DNA of 64,000 nt. Source: Camarhynchus parvulus (lineage: Eukaryota > Chordata > Aves > Passeriformes > Thraupidae). The translations under genes and the position numbers were made by a program. The stretch's first letter is position 1, and each line of letters opens with the position of its first letter. Below the pieces are notes generated by a model, which made no database searches, had not been told where the DNA came from, and saw only the letters and a list, made by a program, of their open reading frames with translations. The DNA is taken from the NCBI RefSeq assembly GCF_901933205.1, contig NC_044571.1, positions 71,115,689 to 71,179,688 of the forward strand. Direction: 5' to 3'. Below are positions 48,901 to 60,685 of the stretch, in pieces.

Positions 48901-51900
48901 CTAATCTTTCAGGGTGACACTGAAGGGGAATGCCTGGGTGTCCTGTATCAGTTGAGAGTAAGAAAATGGTTCTCTTTTCCTTTTATTGGCCATACCAAGA
49001 GAAGTTTGACTACTGAGACTGACCTCAAAAACTCAGACAAGGATAGGGAATAGTGAAAAATGTCTAATGATAGCAAAATGACTTCTCTCTACCACAAGAG
49101 AATTAATTGTTTTGCTCCCAGTATTCCTCTTGGAACTGCTCACAAACCCATGCATTTCAATGTCCTACTCTCATTTTTAAATACTGGGATTATAGCTTGA
49201 GGTAAACCACTTGGAATAATACCTCTTTTCTCTATTTCTTGCTGACATTGAAGAGATACCTTTTGTCTAATAATGTGTTGATACATTTGAAGAATCCATT
49301 TTTAAAAAATAAAATTCATGTTGCAAGTTTTACATAACCTTTCTCTTCTTGTAAATTTAAGAGATGGATTAAAGTACTTTCAATTCACTTTTGCTTTAAA
49401 GTGGTTGATTTGATAATGTCAGATAGTATTTAACTCCTCTCTATTCAGTCAGTGTCAGTCTTCCTTTAAGTAGCCCAATGACATCCTTTGCTTTATCTGG
49501 AATAATTTTGAAGAGACTGTAAATGCAAAAAATGTCCTTGAGAAAACTCTTTTTAAAATGGCTTCTTCATTTATTAAACAAAATATTATTTCTGTTTGGT
49601 TTGTCATTCTGCAAGTTTCTAATAATCATTCAGTGTTATCTTACTTTTTCTGTTCTTCATAATTTTGATTCAGTCATGTTTTCTGCACTCTGAGAATATG
49701 ATTTAAATCAGATTAGAGAAATCCCAGACTAACCAATTGGTTTAGAGGAACTTTTCTTTTGCAATCAAAACATAGTAGGACCAGATGAGATGGCTTGGTA
49801 TACTTGGTATGATTGATTATATTAAAATCTCTTATCCAAAATTATGTCACCTTGTCTTTGAACAGAGAGATTAATTAAAGGACCTTTTCAAGCAGCGTCT
49901 CAGGCTTTTCCCAGTGGCATGAGGGATCCAAAACTAGAATTGATTTTTACTAGTATAATAATACCATTAAACCTATTTATGGACTAAGTTTTACTTAAAA
50001 CACTTAAAAATGTCTTTGGAAAATAAACAGGTTTCTGGAGTTTTGCCAGGCTTTGTATCGAATCCTCCCTCAAGGTTTCCTTGGTTAGCTCATTGCTCAG
50101 CAATAGTGAAGACCTCTTTGATTCAAGTTAATAATTACTATTAGTGAAAGCATAGAGGAGGAAACAAGGATGATCAAAGTTATAGAGAAGCTTCTACAAG
50201 GGGAACAACACCAACTAAGACTCTACCCCTTGTAAAAGGTTTGGCCAAGTTATAATACAATTAGGTTCTTTCAAATAAGGAGTGGCAAAGATGACAAAAA
50301 CAGAGAAAAAAAATATTTGCTGCATTTTTGAAGAAAAGTGAAGTGAAATCAGAAAGTGATTATTGCAAGAAAGAAGTGTTTGTTCATACAGCAGTGGCAT
50401 AGCTATAAAATTCCTCTGGTTCAAGAAAGAGTGGAACACAACTTGCAGAGGCTTACACTGAGTAAAGAAAAAAAAGTGAGACAAATGCAAGGAAGAAAAT
50501 GTTACACAGGACTATTAAATAAAAACAGCAATAAAATACATCAAACCTTTGGCTCAGGAAACCTTTAATCCATTATTTTTGGATGTGAGAAGAATATATA
50601 CAGGAGAGATCACTGTTTGCTTGTCCTTTATTTTTGCTCTTTCCTGGGCATTCACCATTAGTCATTCCCAGGGACAAGAAACTGGGCTAGAGGAATACAC
50701 AGTCTAACTCAGTAGAGCTTCTTTTGCGTTACTCCTTTCCAAGTTTCACATTGCTTTGGCAAGTTTGTTATTTCTAGAATTTTCTTCTCATTTCTTAGAG
50801 TAATGATGTATAGAATTTTCTCCATAAGAGTTACAAAAGTAGCATATACAGTATTGGAGATTGTAAATAACCCTTAGCAGTTGGTTTTGTGTATAAAATC
50901 AGAGATAGCTCCTGAGCAGTTTTACGCTTTAACATCAATAACTTGCAAATTTAATTTCCTTTTTCAGAAAGTGTTTTGTATGCCTAAGGGGTTTTCTAAT
51001 GGTTTCTGTCATCATATGCGGTTTTCTTCCAGTTTTAGTGACTTCTCAATATATTGTTTTGCATCAGTATTCCTGTGAACCCCTTGCACATTTTATCTTT
51101 TGCCCTAGTTTTCACTTGTCTTCAGCTCTGTTTATCAGCTGACTGTCAAAGCCTGTTTTACGACATCCTTTAGAAGATCTTCTTTCTTGTCTTCTTATGA
51201 TTTATTTGGAAGCGATGTCCTCTAGTTTTTTGCAAGTGAATCTCAATCCTGGAGAAGATGGAGCTTCTTAAATATGAGATCTCACTTCCAATGTGATCCA
51301 AGCATGCTAAAATACAGGGATCTTTACCACTTCATTAACAAATTCAGAAGCTAGTATGGAATAAATGTATAGTGTGAATAAATTAAACATTCTTATTCCT
51401 CTAGTAGGAACAATTAATAAAACTATGAAAATAAAAATGTTAAATGCTTCATTATCTATATATTTTTATTTCCTGTCTTTTTATAATAAAACGATTCACA
51501 ACTGAAGTCCTTCTATAGACATGATTTTTCCAGGGTATTGCAGTAATTCAATGAAACACCTAATACTTTCTTTTTAATGTGGAGTGTACTTTATTGTTGC
51601 TAATAACTGACAAACCTCCCTATTAATAAGACCAATTATATCTTTTTCTTAAACATATTGCTTTTAAAAATATACATTTGACAAGTGTTTCTTTTTTTTC
51701 CCCTAAAGCAATAAATGTCCACTGAAGTCTCTTGAAAAATGGTGAAATATTTTTAGTAAGGATATTGTAGTGTTTCCAGTGTTTTTTTCCCTTTAATACT
51801 GCTAATTAGAAGCAATTTTGTTAAAAGAAGGAGATACATTCAGTTTATCAAAAAGCCTGGAAAGCCTTTGGATGTTTAATACAATTAGCCATTATTAGCA

Positions 51901-52025
51901 AAGGGATTGAGGATTTTTGTGTGTACATACACACAGAGTACACATGAATATGGCTTGACTGTAACATTAGAATACTGATTTCTCACTTTGGTCCAATCTC
52001 CACCTCTTCTGCAGCCTCCTCAAGT
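45991..52025. other. Unique AT-rich stretch
   Basis: No gene, RNA gene or transposon recognised. Slightly GC-richer segments at 46380-46640 and 48640-48920 have overlapping short frames on both strands without recognisable products. A T-run of about 13 lies near 48354-48366. The interval 49790-49950 is dense in TGATTGATTA/GATTAATTAA-type words. Confidence 0.4.
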
Positions 52026-52045
52026 AAAAAAAAAAAAAAAAAAAA
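52026..52045 (+). repeat. Poly(A) run of 20
   Basis: An uninterrupted run of 20 A followed by GAAAA. It could be a simple-sequence tract or the tail of an old retroposed sequence ending at 52025, but no retroposed gene or direct repeat is recognisable around it. Confidence 0.9.
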
Positions 52046-52500
52046 GAAAATACCTAAATGAACTCGAAATGGATGAAGAGCTATAACTTTCTAGCCATTA
52101 TGCCTGGATGTGTGAACTTCTTTTGCTTTATAGAAGAGGTTTATTTCCTACCTGTGGTGTCACCTGTGTTAGGGACAAAGTACCTCCAAGTTGTGCTGGA
52201 TGCTTTTCCTCTTTTTTTTCCCTCTACTCTCATACTGGAGGTCATGCTGGTTCTTTCTTTTTAGCCTATCTTTTCTCTGTTTTAACACACAGAGACCTGT
52301 TTAAACAGCTGTAAGGATGTAAGAAGTCACAGTTAGTATGCAATTGGTAGTGTTTGACAATCACTCAAAACCTGTAAGGTTTTGGGAAGAGCAAACAGCG
52401 TCATTGCAGCACTGCCATGCCATCATTAAATCAAAATTTCTACAGGTTTTTCCACAGATTTACTCTAATTTTAGTTCAAGTGTTTCACACGTGACATGAC

Positions 52501-52895
52501 TGTGACGGTGTTCACAGGGGTTTTCAGGTGAGGGAAGAGACGAGAATGTTGACTCCATGTTCAGAAGGATTGATTTATTATTTTATGATATATATTACAT
52601 TAAAACTATACTAAAAAGAATAGAAGAAAAGGTTTCATCTCAGAAGGCTAGCTAAGCTAAGAATAGAAAGAAAAAGAATGATAACAAAGGCAGCTGCCTC
52701 AGACTCTCTGTCAGAGACAGCTCTGTTGTGATTGGCCATTAATTACAAACAAGCACATGAGACCAATCACAGATGCACCTGTTGCATTCCACAGCAGCAG
52801 ATAACCATTGTTTACATTTTGTTTCTGAGGCCTCTCAGCTTCTCAGGAGGAAAAAATCTTAACGAAAGATTTTTAATGAAAAGATGTCTGCAACA
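52501..52895 (-). mobile_element. Complete solo LTR of a songbird-type endogenous retrovirus, minus strand
   Basis: The 395-bp element starts TGTGACGG and ends CTGCAACA on the plus strand, so it has TGT...ACA termini. It is flanked by a 7-bp direct repeat, ACATGAC, at 52494-52500 and 52896-52902. I recognise the sequence as an LTR common in passerine birds. On the minus strand a CCAAT box (opposite 52731-52736) lies upstream and AATAAA (opposite 52574-52579) lies about 75 bp before the 3' end, which fixes the orientation. No internal retroviral genes remain, so this is a recombination-derived solo LTR. Intact ends and matching target repeats suggest a relatively young insertion. Confidence 0.9.
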
Positions 52896-53075
52896 ACATG
52901 ACATTCACCATGCCTATCTCTCTCTGTCTAGACACGAGGTGTTTCATATAAGCTGGTTGTCTCGGCCCTGTTTGCAGGATATATCTCCTTAGTGTGATTC
53001 ATTCCAACTGTGTTACATATTATCTTAAAAGAGCGTGAATTTCTTCTGTCATTTCCCTGCCCTTTGGTGTGACCC

Positions 53076-53146
53076 TCTGGTCAGGGTCACTACAATGGGG
53101 CAGGACAAAGCCTTTGTCCTGCCCCATTGTAGTGACCCTGACCAGA
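53076..53146. repeat. Perfect 35-bp-arm palindrome with 1-nt centre
   Basis: The left arm (53076-53110) and right arm (53112-53146) are exact reverse complements, separated only by C53111. The left arm starts TCTGGTCAGGGTCAC and the right arm ends GTGACCCTGACCAGA. A smaller inverted pair, GTGACCCT (53069-53076) and AGGGTCAC (53083-53090), overlaps the left arm; such a pair could have seeded a template switch that created the large palindrome. The stem could extrude as a cruciform. The near-zero loop is unlike a standard microRNA precursor. Confidence 0.97.
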
Positions 53147-55707
53147 AGACTATCACACCTGGGGCAGTTTGAGGTGCACAAAGCAGTCATCCTGAGCACG
53201 CCCACAACTTTCAGCCCTGTGCTGGGCTGCCAAATCCCTGGGCTCAGGGAGGAACTCCTACAGTTCATCGTAACACAGATTCCTGCAGGTAGATCCCATC
53301 TTTTACCAGCAATTATGGCTTTGCTTTGATCTAAATGTCAACAAGGGGTTCTCAGGTGAACCTCTTCTATGTACACCAAAGCCTTTAGAATTTTGGCACT
53401 TACACTTTTATTCTTCTTTTAAGTCCACAGTTACAGAGAATTGTATATGTGCTTTTGCAGATACTAGCTATCAATTATCCACATATAAGTATAGCATCTG
53501 AAAGTTCTTAAAACATGAGGTTTTTTTTGTTTTGTTTTTTTTTTTTTTTTTACTTCTCCATCTTAAGCAGTCAAATGGAATTGACTAATATTTCCAAACC
53601 TGGTATTTGAGCCAAGTGAAAACATGAGAAATTTCAGCCTAAAGATACTTTGATTCAGGAAGGAATTTTTAGTTTGAAATAGTGGCACTGCAAAAAAGGC
53701 ATTTCTAGAAGCTCGAGGCCGCCCTGTAGTTGATGGGACCAGGAAATTAGTTCGACAATGAAAAGTTATAGCACAGATTGAACAAAGACATTTACTCAAA
53801 TTGGCCACATTGGTTTTTTTGAACCACTGAAGATATACTCTTGCATTTAAAAGCAGTGAAAAAAATGCTGATATGGTGGGAAGCAGATGACCTAATTTTC
53901 TGGTACTGAAGTCTTTCCATAGTTATTTAAGAGCTGTAATTTCTAGAATAACTGGAGAGGTTGGCCCACTAGTGCCTCAGTTAGATCTTTTGTAGTCTAC
54001 TGTGAATTAGATTTAGCAGGGTCTGTGCTCAGAGCCAGCCATTTCTCCAGAATAAAACCTGAGGAAGATACAGATGGCCAGGTGAGTCCTGTTGAAATGA
54101 TCAAAAATTCAACTCTTGCCAAACTGAAATGGGAAGTAATTGCTTTTATATTTCTAAATTCATTCTAGACAGCGCAGAATAAAATCAGATTAGGTCCCAA
54201 CACTGCTGAATGCTGCAGCAACAAGATCACGTTCCCTACTACGTAGGTTTCTCCTAGATGCTCCATGACACTTCCAAGAGGCGTGATGTCTATGGGCATC
54301 CCGCCACCAGGACACCACAAAGGTGATATTTGTCCTGCCCAGTGTTCCTGTGCCATTAGGGGCCTCTGAGGGGCACGTTTATTTAGGCAATCTTGTGAAG
54401 TTTAGAAAGCTGCCTGGAACAGGTGCTGGCCTTAGAAAGACAGATGGCTTTACTCCAGCACGCCTTTGAAGTGAGTTTTGGCTTTGAACCAAGCTCATAA
54501 CACCTCAATCTGGAAACATCTGTGATAACTGCTAACCAAGCTGAGTTGCTCAGTTTTACTACATTAAGTAAAAATGAGTATGAAATAAATACAGACATGC
54601 TAGGACTAATATGAAATGTGGGCCTTACCTACCTTGATCTATGTTAAGACTTTTTTTTCAATTTAAATTTGCTTTACCTGCAATCCATCAGGAATTTTCA
54701 GGCAAGACTCTGAGGTCAGAAAATAATTATCTGTCAAAAGCAAAACTCAGTAGGAGAGCAGAGTGGGCTTTGAAGCCTTCTGATGTCACACTGGCATGGT
54801 TGAAAGCCCTTTCAACTTTTAAAATAAAAATTTCAATACATTTCCAAATTTTATATAATACTTTCCTGAAGATTTGAAGGGTTTTTTTAAGTAGAGGGAA
54901 AACGAGAAAGACTTTTTCAGATATATTAAGAACAACTTTTTTGTAGCTGAGCTTTACTGTTCTTTTAATATAGTTGAGTCAGGTAAAATGTCAACATTTC
55001 AACTTTTTGTTCTATTTCGTTAGAGATAAAATTTTCAAAACCTCTCAGGATGGAAAGCTCAGCCTGATAGTCTCAGGTCTAGTTTTGAAGATCTTTTGCA
55101 TAGATTTACTTTGAAAAAATTTGAACAATCTGTTCCAGGACTTCTAGTCTTGTTACTTTGGAGATAAATGTTAGAAGCATTAGAAAAACAAGGTCACTGG
55201 TGGTAGTAAGAACTTGATTAGATGCACAAGGTATGATTTACCTGAGCAAGAAATAGACAGTTCTAGGGCATGGAACACTTCTTCCTTTAAAAAACCTTTA
55301 AAATAGATCAGATAAAGGCTACCCTGAAAGTACCTCTTTCTTTTGGCTGGCTATAAAAAGGATGATTAGTTTGAATCCAGACAGCTACTCTTTGGACACA
55401 GAAATGAGAATCCCACCCAGAGAGAGTAAAAAAAAAAAAATAGATGGTATCAACTACTTTGTCACTAAGTGAGGACATCTGAAGTATCTGAAATTTTGTT
55501 GTTGTCCATTCATGACAACCAGCATGAGAGAAGGATAAAAATGGAACCTTTCACTGGTAGAATAGTCAGAGAAGTTTGGGAGATATATGGAGAGATGGGA
55601 CCAGTGATAGTGACTGATTTATGGGCAACATTTTTATAAATGGAGAAAAACTGGTGAGGCTTGAATTTGATACAAAGATAGAATGGGTTTAGGGTTTGAT
55701 CCTTCTG
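53147..55707. other. Unique stretch with poly(T) tract
   Basis: No gene recognised. A T-rich run interrupted by two G occupies 53521-53551. Reading the minus strand it would be a poly(A) tail of something ending at about 53552, but the 250 bp beyond match no gene I know. An A-run of 13 lies near 55428-55440. The CpG-containing piece at 54165-54380 is unassigned. Confidence 0.4.
53521..53551. repeat. Poly(T) tract with two G interruptions
   Basis: T8-G-T4-G-T17. Simple homopolymer; possibly the tail of a minus-strand retroposed sequence, for which no body is recognisable. Confidence 0.9.
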
Positions 55708-56039
55708 GTACCTGGAAGGAGCCCACAAAAAAGGTGAAGAGAGACTATTTACAGAGAGAGTTTGTAGTGATAGAACAAAGGGGAATGGCTTCAAACTGAA
55801 GGAATGCAGGTTTAGATTGTATATTAGGAATAAATTCTTTACTACGATAGCAATGAAGCACTGGAACAAGCTGCTTTGAGGAGCTGTGGTTGTTCTATCT
55901 CTAAAATGTTCAAGGCCAGGTTGGATGAAGCTCTGAGCAACCTGGTCTAGTGGGAGATGTCCCTGGTCATGGCCGGGAGATTGGAACAAGATGATCTTTA
56001 AGGTCCCTTCCAGCCCAAGCCACTCTGTGATTCTGTGAT
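55708..56039 (+). mobile_element. CR1 LINE 3' end, plus strand
   Basis: Sense CR1 3' terminus of a different type from the 26-kb copy. Blocks include GTACCTGGAAGGAGCCCAC, GTAGTGATAGAACAAAGGGG, GAATGGCTTCAAACTGAAGG, TGTTCAAGGCCAGGTTGGAT and GAGCAACCTGGTCTAGTGGG. The tail CTCTGTGATTCTGTGAT ends at 56039. The 5' boundary is uncertain; 55548-55707 might include a further diverged part. The long minus-strand frame over it (55510-55989) is an artefact of the element. Confidence 0.93.
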
Positions 56040-56158
56040 CATCTAGTTCATCCCCCTGCCACAGGCAGGGGCATCTTCAACCAGAACAGGTTGCTCAAAT
56101 GTTGCGCAACCCAACCTTGAGCACTTCCAATGACGGGAAATGCACAACCAATTTTTCA
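56040..56158 (-). mobile_element. CR1 LINE 3' fragment, minus strand, tail-less
   Basis: Antisense CR1 3' UTR beginning at CATCTAGTTCATCCCCCTGC and continuing through GCAGGGGCATCTTC, CAGGTTGCTCAAATG and GAGCACTTCCAATGACGGG. The terminal octamers and about 40 bp that normally precede the CATCTAG block are missing, and the fragment is fused directly to the tail of the plus-strand CR1. It pairs imperfectly with the end of that neighbour. Confidence 0.85.
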
Positions 56159-59100
56159 GCAGCTTGATATTAGAATGATATTTCTCTTTTCCAGTGCAAA
56201 TAAAGGAGAGGCAGAGATGTGACACCACCTTTATAAACTTTTATGGAGCAGTGGTCTAATTTGGCATTCCTCCTGAAAATGTCTGGAACAAAACACATAA
56301 GAAGATGGCCAGAGTTATTTAGCCAGTCAGTTAGATAGTCGCTACACATTTGTTTGAATTCTTTATCTTGGTGAAAAATGACACCAAATTTTTTTTAAAA
56401 AGTTCATTTTCTCTGTTTTAGTTTAGAAGAGTTTATTGTGCAGTCATTTTCTTGAATCTGCAGTTAAACACCCTCAGTGCAGATGATGTTATCCATGGAC
56501 AGTATCCTAGACACTAAAGCAGCAATGGTTTTCCTTGCAATGGAGTGCACTGAGCATAATTGGAGTGCTTGAAACATATCTAGAAATAATTTGTAGGACA
56601 ACAGCATCTAATTATGTTGGACACAGAAGTATGGTAAGCAGCACAATTGTAGCCCTGAAAGTACTTTAAATGAATAAGAAATGTAATTTAAATGGTAACA
56701 TCAGGATGATGAAAACAGTTTATGTAACAGAAGAAAGACAAAAACTAATTAAAAATATTGTGGACTGTGCAGAAAGTTCTTCTATAACTTCACATAAAAG
56801 TTAATTTTCACTGTTGTTGTGTCTGTTGATTTGTTTTGGTTTTTTGATACGAGGCTCATTAGCCCACATAAATTTCTGTGGTTAGATAAAAATTACTGTT
56901 CTTTGTGGTCCTTTAGTTTCCCAGCATGAAATATTTTGTAGGACTAATCCTTTCCACAGCTTGTCATATAATTAGTGTTGGTGTGCATCTGCATTGACAT
57001 TTTGAGAATCTGGTAGGAAATAATTTTATCTGGAAACATTCATTGGGACAAGCAAGTTATACAGTGATTGCTTGCTGATCTTTTTTTGTTCGATTTCCCA
57101 TTTGCAAAATAGTTAATGAGCCCCAAGAAGATGCATTTTTTTTTCACCCAGAGACTTTCAAAGTACTGCCAAATTACATTTGATCTGGGAGCAAGCACTC
57201 TCCTCAGGGAGGGAATGGGGGATGCTTTGGGCAGCCAGTTTCCAGGGGCAACACAATTGCACAGGTACTGTTTCCACGAGCTGGCAAGGTTGGCTGGGCA
57301 ATGTGCCTAGGGCAGCAGACTCCTCTGGAGCTTACCCTGTTGGACTTAACCAGGCAAATAAGGACTAATGCTCTTTGAACATATGGCTGTTCTGCTTAAT
57401 GTGAAGGTTCTTCTCTGGTAGGGAGTAACTTTGAGCAGCTGGGTAGACTTGGACTTGGTAAATGGCCGGTTTATTTCTTAGACAAGAAAAATGAGCAGGC
57501 ACTGAGTAAGTGAATTATCCCAATTAAGCTTTATTTTTAGTATAGCATTGGGTAAACATGGATACTAAGCCCAAATCTCAAGTATAAACTCAAGATTATA
57601 GGAGAGCATAGAGAAAGAATAAAACCTTGCCTCTGTAAAGTGGAGGTGACACATGGTCACCCCATAGTTTCTTCTGATAGCTGATAAGTGTGGGATCCAG
57701 GTGCTGTCATCTGTCAAGAAAATTATCTTATGGAATTAAGGTGGGAATCTCCCACCCTACCCAAGGATTTCTGGTTTATTGCATGGTTTATTAGTCTTTA
57801 TGATTGTGACGAAAAATCTCAGGATCTATCAATCCCACTCTTTTCTCATGACTTTTCCAGGGGGAGTTGATGAGTTGTTCACGTCATAAGTTATTGTGAT
57901 CTAAGACACTGGGAAACTTTTATCAGTGCAAATATTACTATATCATTATCTTAGTCACTTACCAGACAGGGTATATTTGCTTATAAATAGATTAAATTAT
58001 CAGGGTTGGTTTTCTGTGGTTTTGTTGCTTTGGGTTTTTATTCTGGTAGAAGAGATGACAGAACTTGTGCTTCTCTCTACAGCAGGTACATCCTCCAGGG
58101 AAGGAAGAGTGAAAATTCATGACAAGACTGAAATTGCAATTAACTGGATGATTGGTTCCCACAAAGAACAAAGATAAAAGAGGAATATCAGGCCAATTAC
58201 CTGGTGTTGAGGTAACAACATTATGTTGTATGAAATACAGTGTTTGGTAAGCACAGGATTAGTGGCAGGTGGAAAGTTCTGCAACCTCTGGCTTGTAGGC
58301 AGTGCTATACTGATAATTTAACATCACTGAAATAAGCAGGAATGTCAGCAATATTTACATAGTTTGGCTGTTGAGGCAGACAAGATAAAACAGAAGGAAA
58401 TCTTGATACTAAGAAATTTAGACCACAAGTGACTAGAGGGAAATGCTTCAGTGTAGCATTAAGAAAAAAGGGGAATGTGAAAAAGAAGTCAGAAGTGAAA
58501 TTTTTCCTGATGGTATTAGACCTTACTAAACCTGAAAAGATCTGGAGAGGTAGGATTTGTTTAATTGCAAACTAGATAGAAATGCCTTAGAGTGACAATG
58601 ATTTCAATAACACCTTTAGGGATTTTAATATTGAATATTTATCAAAGTAAAAGAACTATGGTACCATTTTCAGCACAAGGGCTGAACACTTTGCCAGATA
58701 TAAATACGTATCGCTATTATATTATCAGTAACTGGTTCTCAGGAGTAAATATTCTGATTGTAAACTGAATGTCAGGAGTAAAAGTATGGTGGACATGAGA
58801 AGATGTAAAGGCCTAGTACCACAGTTCTTAAAAAAACCACCAATCAGAGAAGGTCAAGAAGCCTCATACAAAGCGGACTTGTATGAAATCACCGGCACAT
58901 CTTTGCTTTTCTTCTTCTACTGAAAAAGATAATCTGCAAAATGGTGTCCTCATATGAAAATAATCTGTTTGGGAATCATCATCTTGGAAATCTGTCACAG
59001 GGTGGAAAAAGAAATCCTAACTCATAAACTCACCTTAGAGTTAATGGGGAAAAAATACTATTGAAATACTTAAATGCCTCATATTTCACATTTGTAACTA

Positions 59101-59794
59101 CTACCTTCTCTTTTCACAAAAATTTTAGCAAAAAATGCTAAAGGTTTATTAACACATATTAGTCAAGGTATTAAGAAAGAGATTTTTTTTTGAGACCTCA
59201 AGTATTGCTTAAAAGTGTGATGATGTAGGGAGGTAAGGACATATAATATCTGTGGCTCTCATTTATTCCAAAGATATAAGCATGATGTATTGAGTATATG
59301 AATGTAGTAATTACCTAACTCATGCCAAGGCATCCTGCATAAAAATGAAAGCATCAAGCATTTCCCCCTTTTCTTTCCAGTAACATTAGAGAACAAAGAA
59401 TAAAATATATTTTAAAAGGGTTTTAAGGAAGAAATATAATTAACTGCAGCACCTCGACTAGTAAAGCAGAACTTGTTTTAGAAAATGTCTATCCCAAAGA
59501 AGTGTTTTTATTAGATTTCAATTAGATTCTGGAATTCCATATTTATTCTCATTAGAAATTTTCAGATAACTTCAAGATCAGCTTTTGTATCTTAGACTGT
59601 AACTTCAAAAGCCCATAAAATGAATGCTTTTACATTTTATTTCCACAAATCTAGACAGCCAGGAACTGAATGTTATATTTTGTTGAGCTTTTGAGTAAAT
59701 GTCTGGGGACCTGTAAATGGAGAAAATAAACCAGCACTGAGGTAATATAAATTAGGAATCGGGACTGCTGACAGTGTAAGTACTTCTAAAGTGC
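56159..59794. other. Unique AT-rich stretch
   Basis: No gene, transposon or RNA gene recognised. A GC-richer piece at 57180-57340 is unassigned. Open frames are under 84 codons. Confidence 0.45.
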
Positions 59795-59978
59795 TATTAA
59801 CAGAGGGATGCTTTAACTAATGAGGTACAACGTCAATAGTGTATTTTAAAGTATTAATATATAATGCTCACATATTTGTTAAACCATATTAACAGAGGGA
59901 CTGTTTAACTAATGAGGTACAACATCAATAGTGTATTTTAAAGTATTAATATATAATGCTCACATATTCGTTAAACCA
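59795..59978. repeat. Tandem duplication, two copies of 92 bp
   Basis: Copy 1 is 59795-59886 and copy 2 is 59887-59978, both beginning TATTAACAGAGGGA. They have equal length and differ at about five positions (three clustered in the GATGCTTT/GACTGTTT segment, one C/T-type change each at the CGTCAA/CATCAA and TTTGTT/TTCGTT sites), about 95% identity. The unit is AT-rich and contains TTTTAAAGTATTAATATATA. It is a local segmental duplication, not a known satellite or transposon. Confidence 0.97.
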
Positions 59979-60685
59979 TAATATCCAAAGAATAATCTCT
60001 TGCTATTTAATTAGGCATTTAGGTTACAGTAAACGGGCTATTTAATCTCTCACTTTATATTAATCAAATAGCTGCATTCTTGTAACCATTAGCCATCAAC
60101 ATTAAAATAATATGATTACCATCTTGTAAATACCAAGTTAGGTGTCTCATAAAAGCACAAATGGATAAGGTCACAGCCCTGTGCTTCTATAAATTTTCCA
60201 CCTCTATATCTTGTGACTTAAAGCAAAATGCACAACACATTGTTCCTGTTCTGGAGCAGGGGGCACTTACCCAATGCTCTGTGTGAGAAAGGTCAGTGTC
60301 CTCTGGAAGAAATGAGTCACTGCCTGACCAGCATCTGCTGGTCAAAAGATTCCTGGCTGGAGCAGCTGTCTTGCCTTCTGAGGTGGAGAAGCCTTCTGTA
60401 GTTTGGTGTCCCCCCATGCTCTGCTGTGGCTCCAGCCCCCTGGGGCTGGGGTCTCCAGTGGCTCCATGGGTGTGGGTGCCCTGTGGGGTTGTGGAAAGCT
60501 GCAGTGGCTCTTTTCACCCTGCCTTTGGGAGCTGGGTGGGCTCACCTTGATTCTTCACTTCCCACTTTTGTAAGTTCTAGAAAATTACGTGCATTTACTG
60601 AATAAAATCACATTACTAGTTTGTGCTTTATCATGCAAGTCCTGATCTCTTCTTCAAGTGTTCCATATTAGACTGAATAAAATGG
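59979..60685. other. Unique stretch; GC-rich patch at 60.2-60.56 kb
   Basis: No gene recognised. The first 200 bp is AT-rich with homeodomain-like words (TTTAATTAGGC, ATTAATCAAATAG). From 60200 to 60560 it becomes GC-rich with several short hairpins, including TGACCAGCA/TGCTGGTCA at 60325-60344 and CCAGCCCC/GGGGCTGG at 60432-60449. Overlapping frames on both strands have no recognisable product. Confidence 0.4.

Noticed and set aside
53076..53146. Possible microRNA precursor
   Set aside because: The stem is perfect and almost loop-free, unlike a typical precursor, and no known microRNA seed is recognised; kept as a structural finding instead.
53552..53810. Retropseudogene upstream of a minus-strand poly(A) (plus-strand poly(T) at 53521-53551)
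   Set aside because: No parent gene recognisable, no nearby polyadenylation signal, and no direct repeats seen.
55510..55989. Minus-strand frame of 159 codons
   Set aside because: Largely antisense to a plus-strand CR1 end; its final residues match no protein I know.
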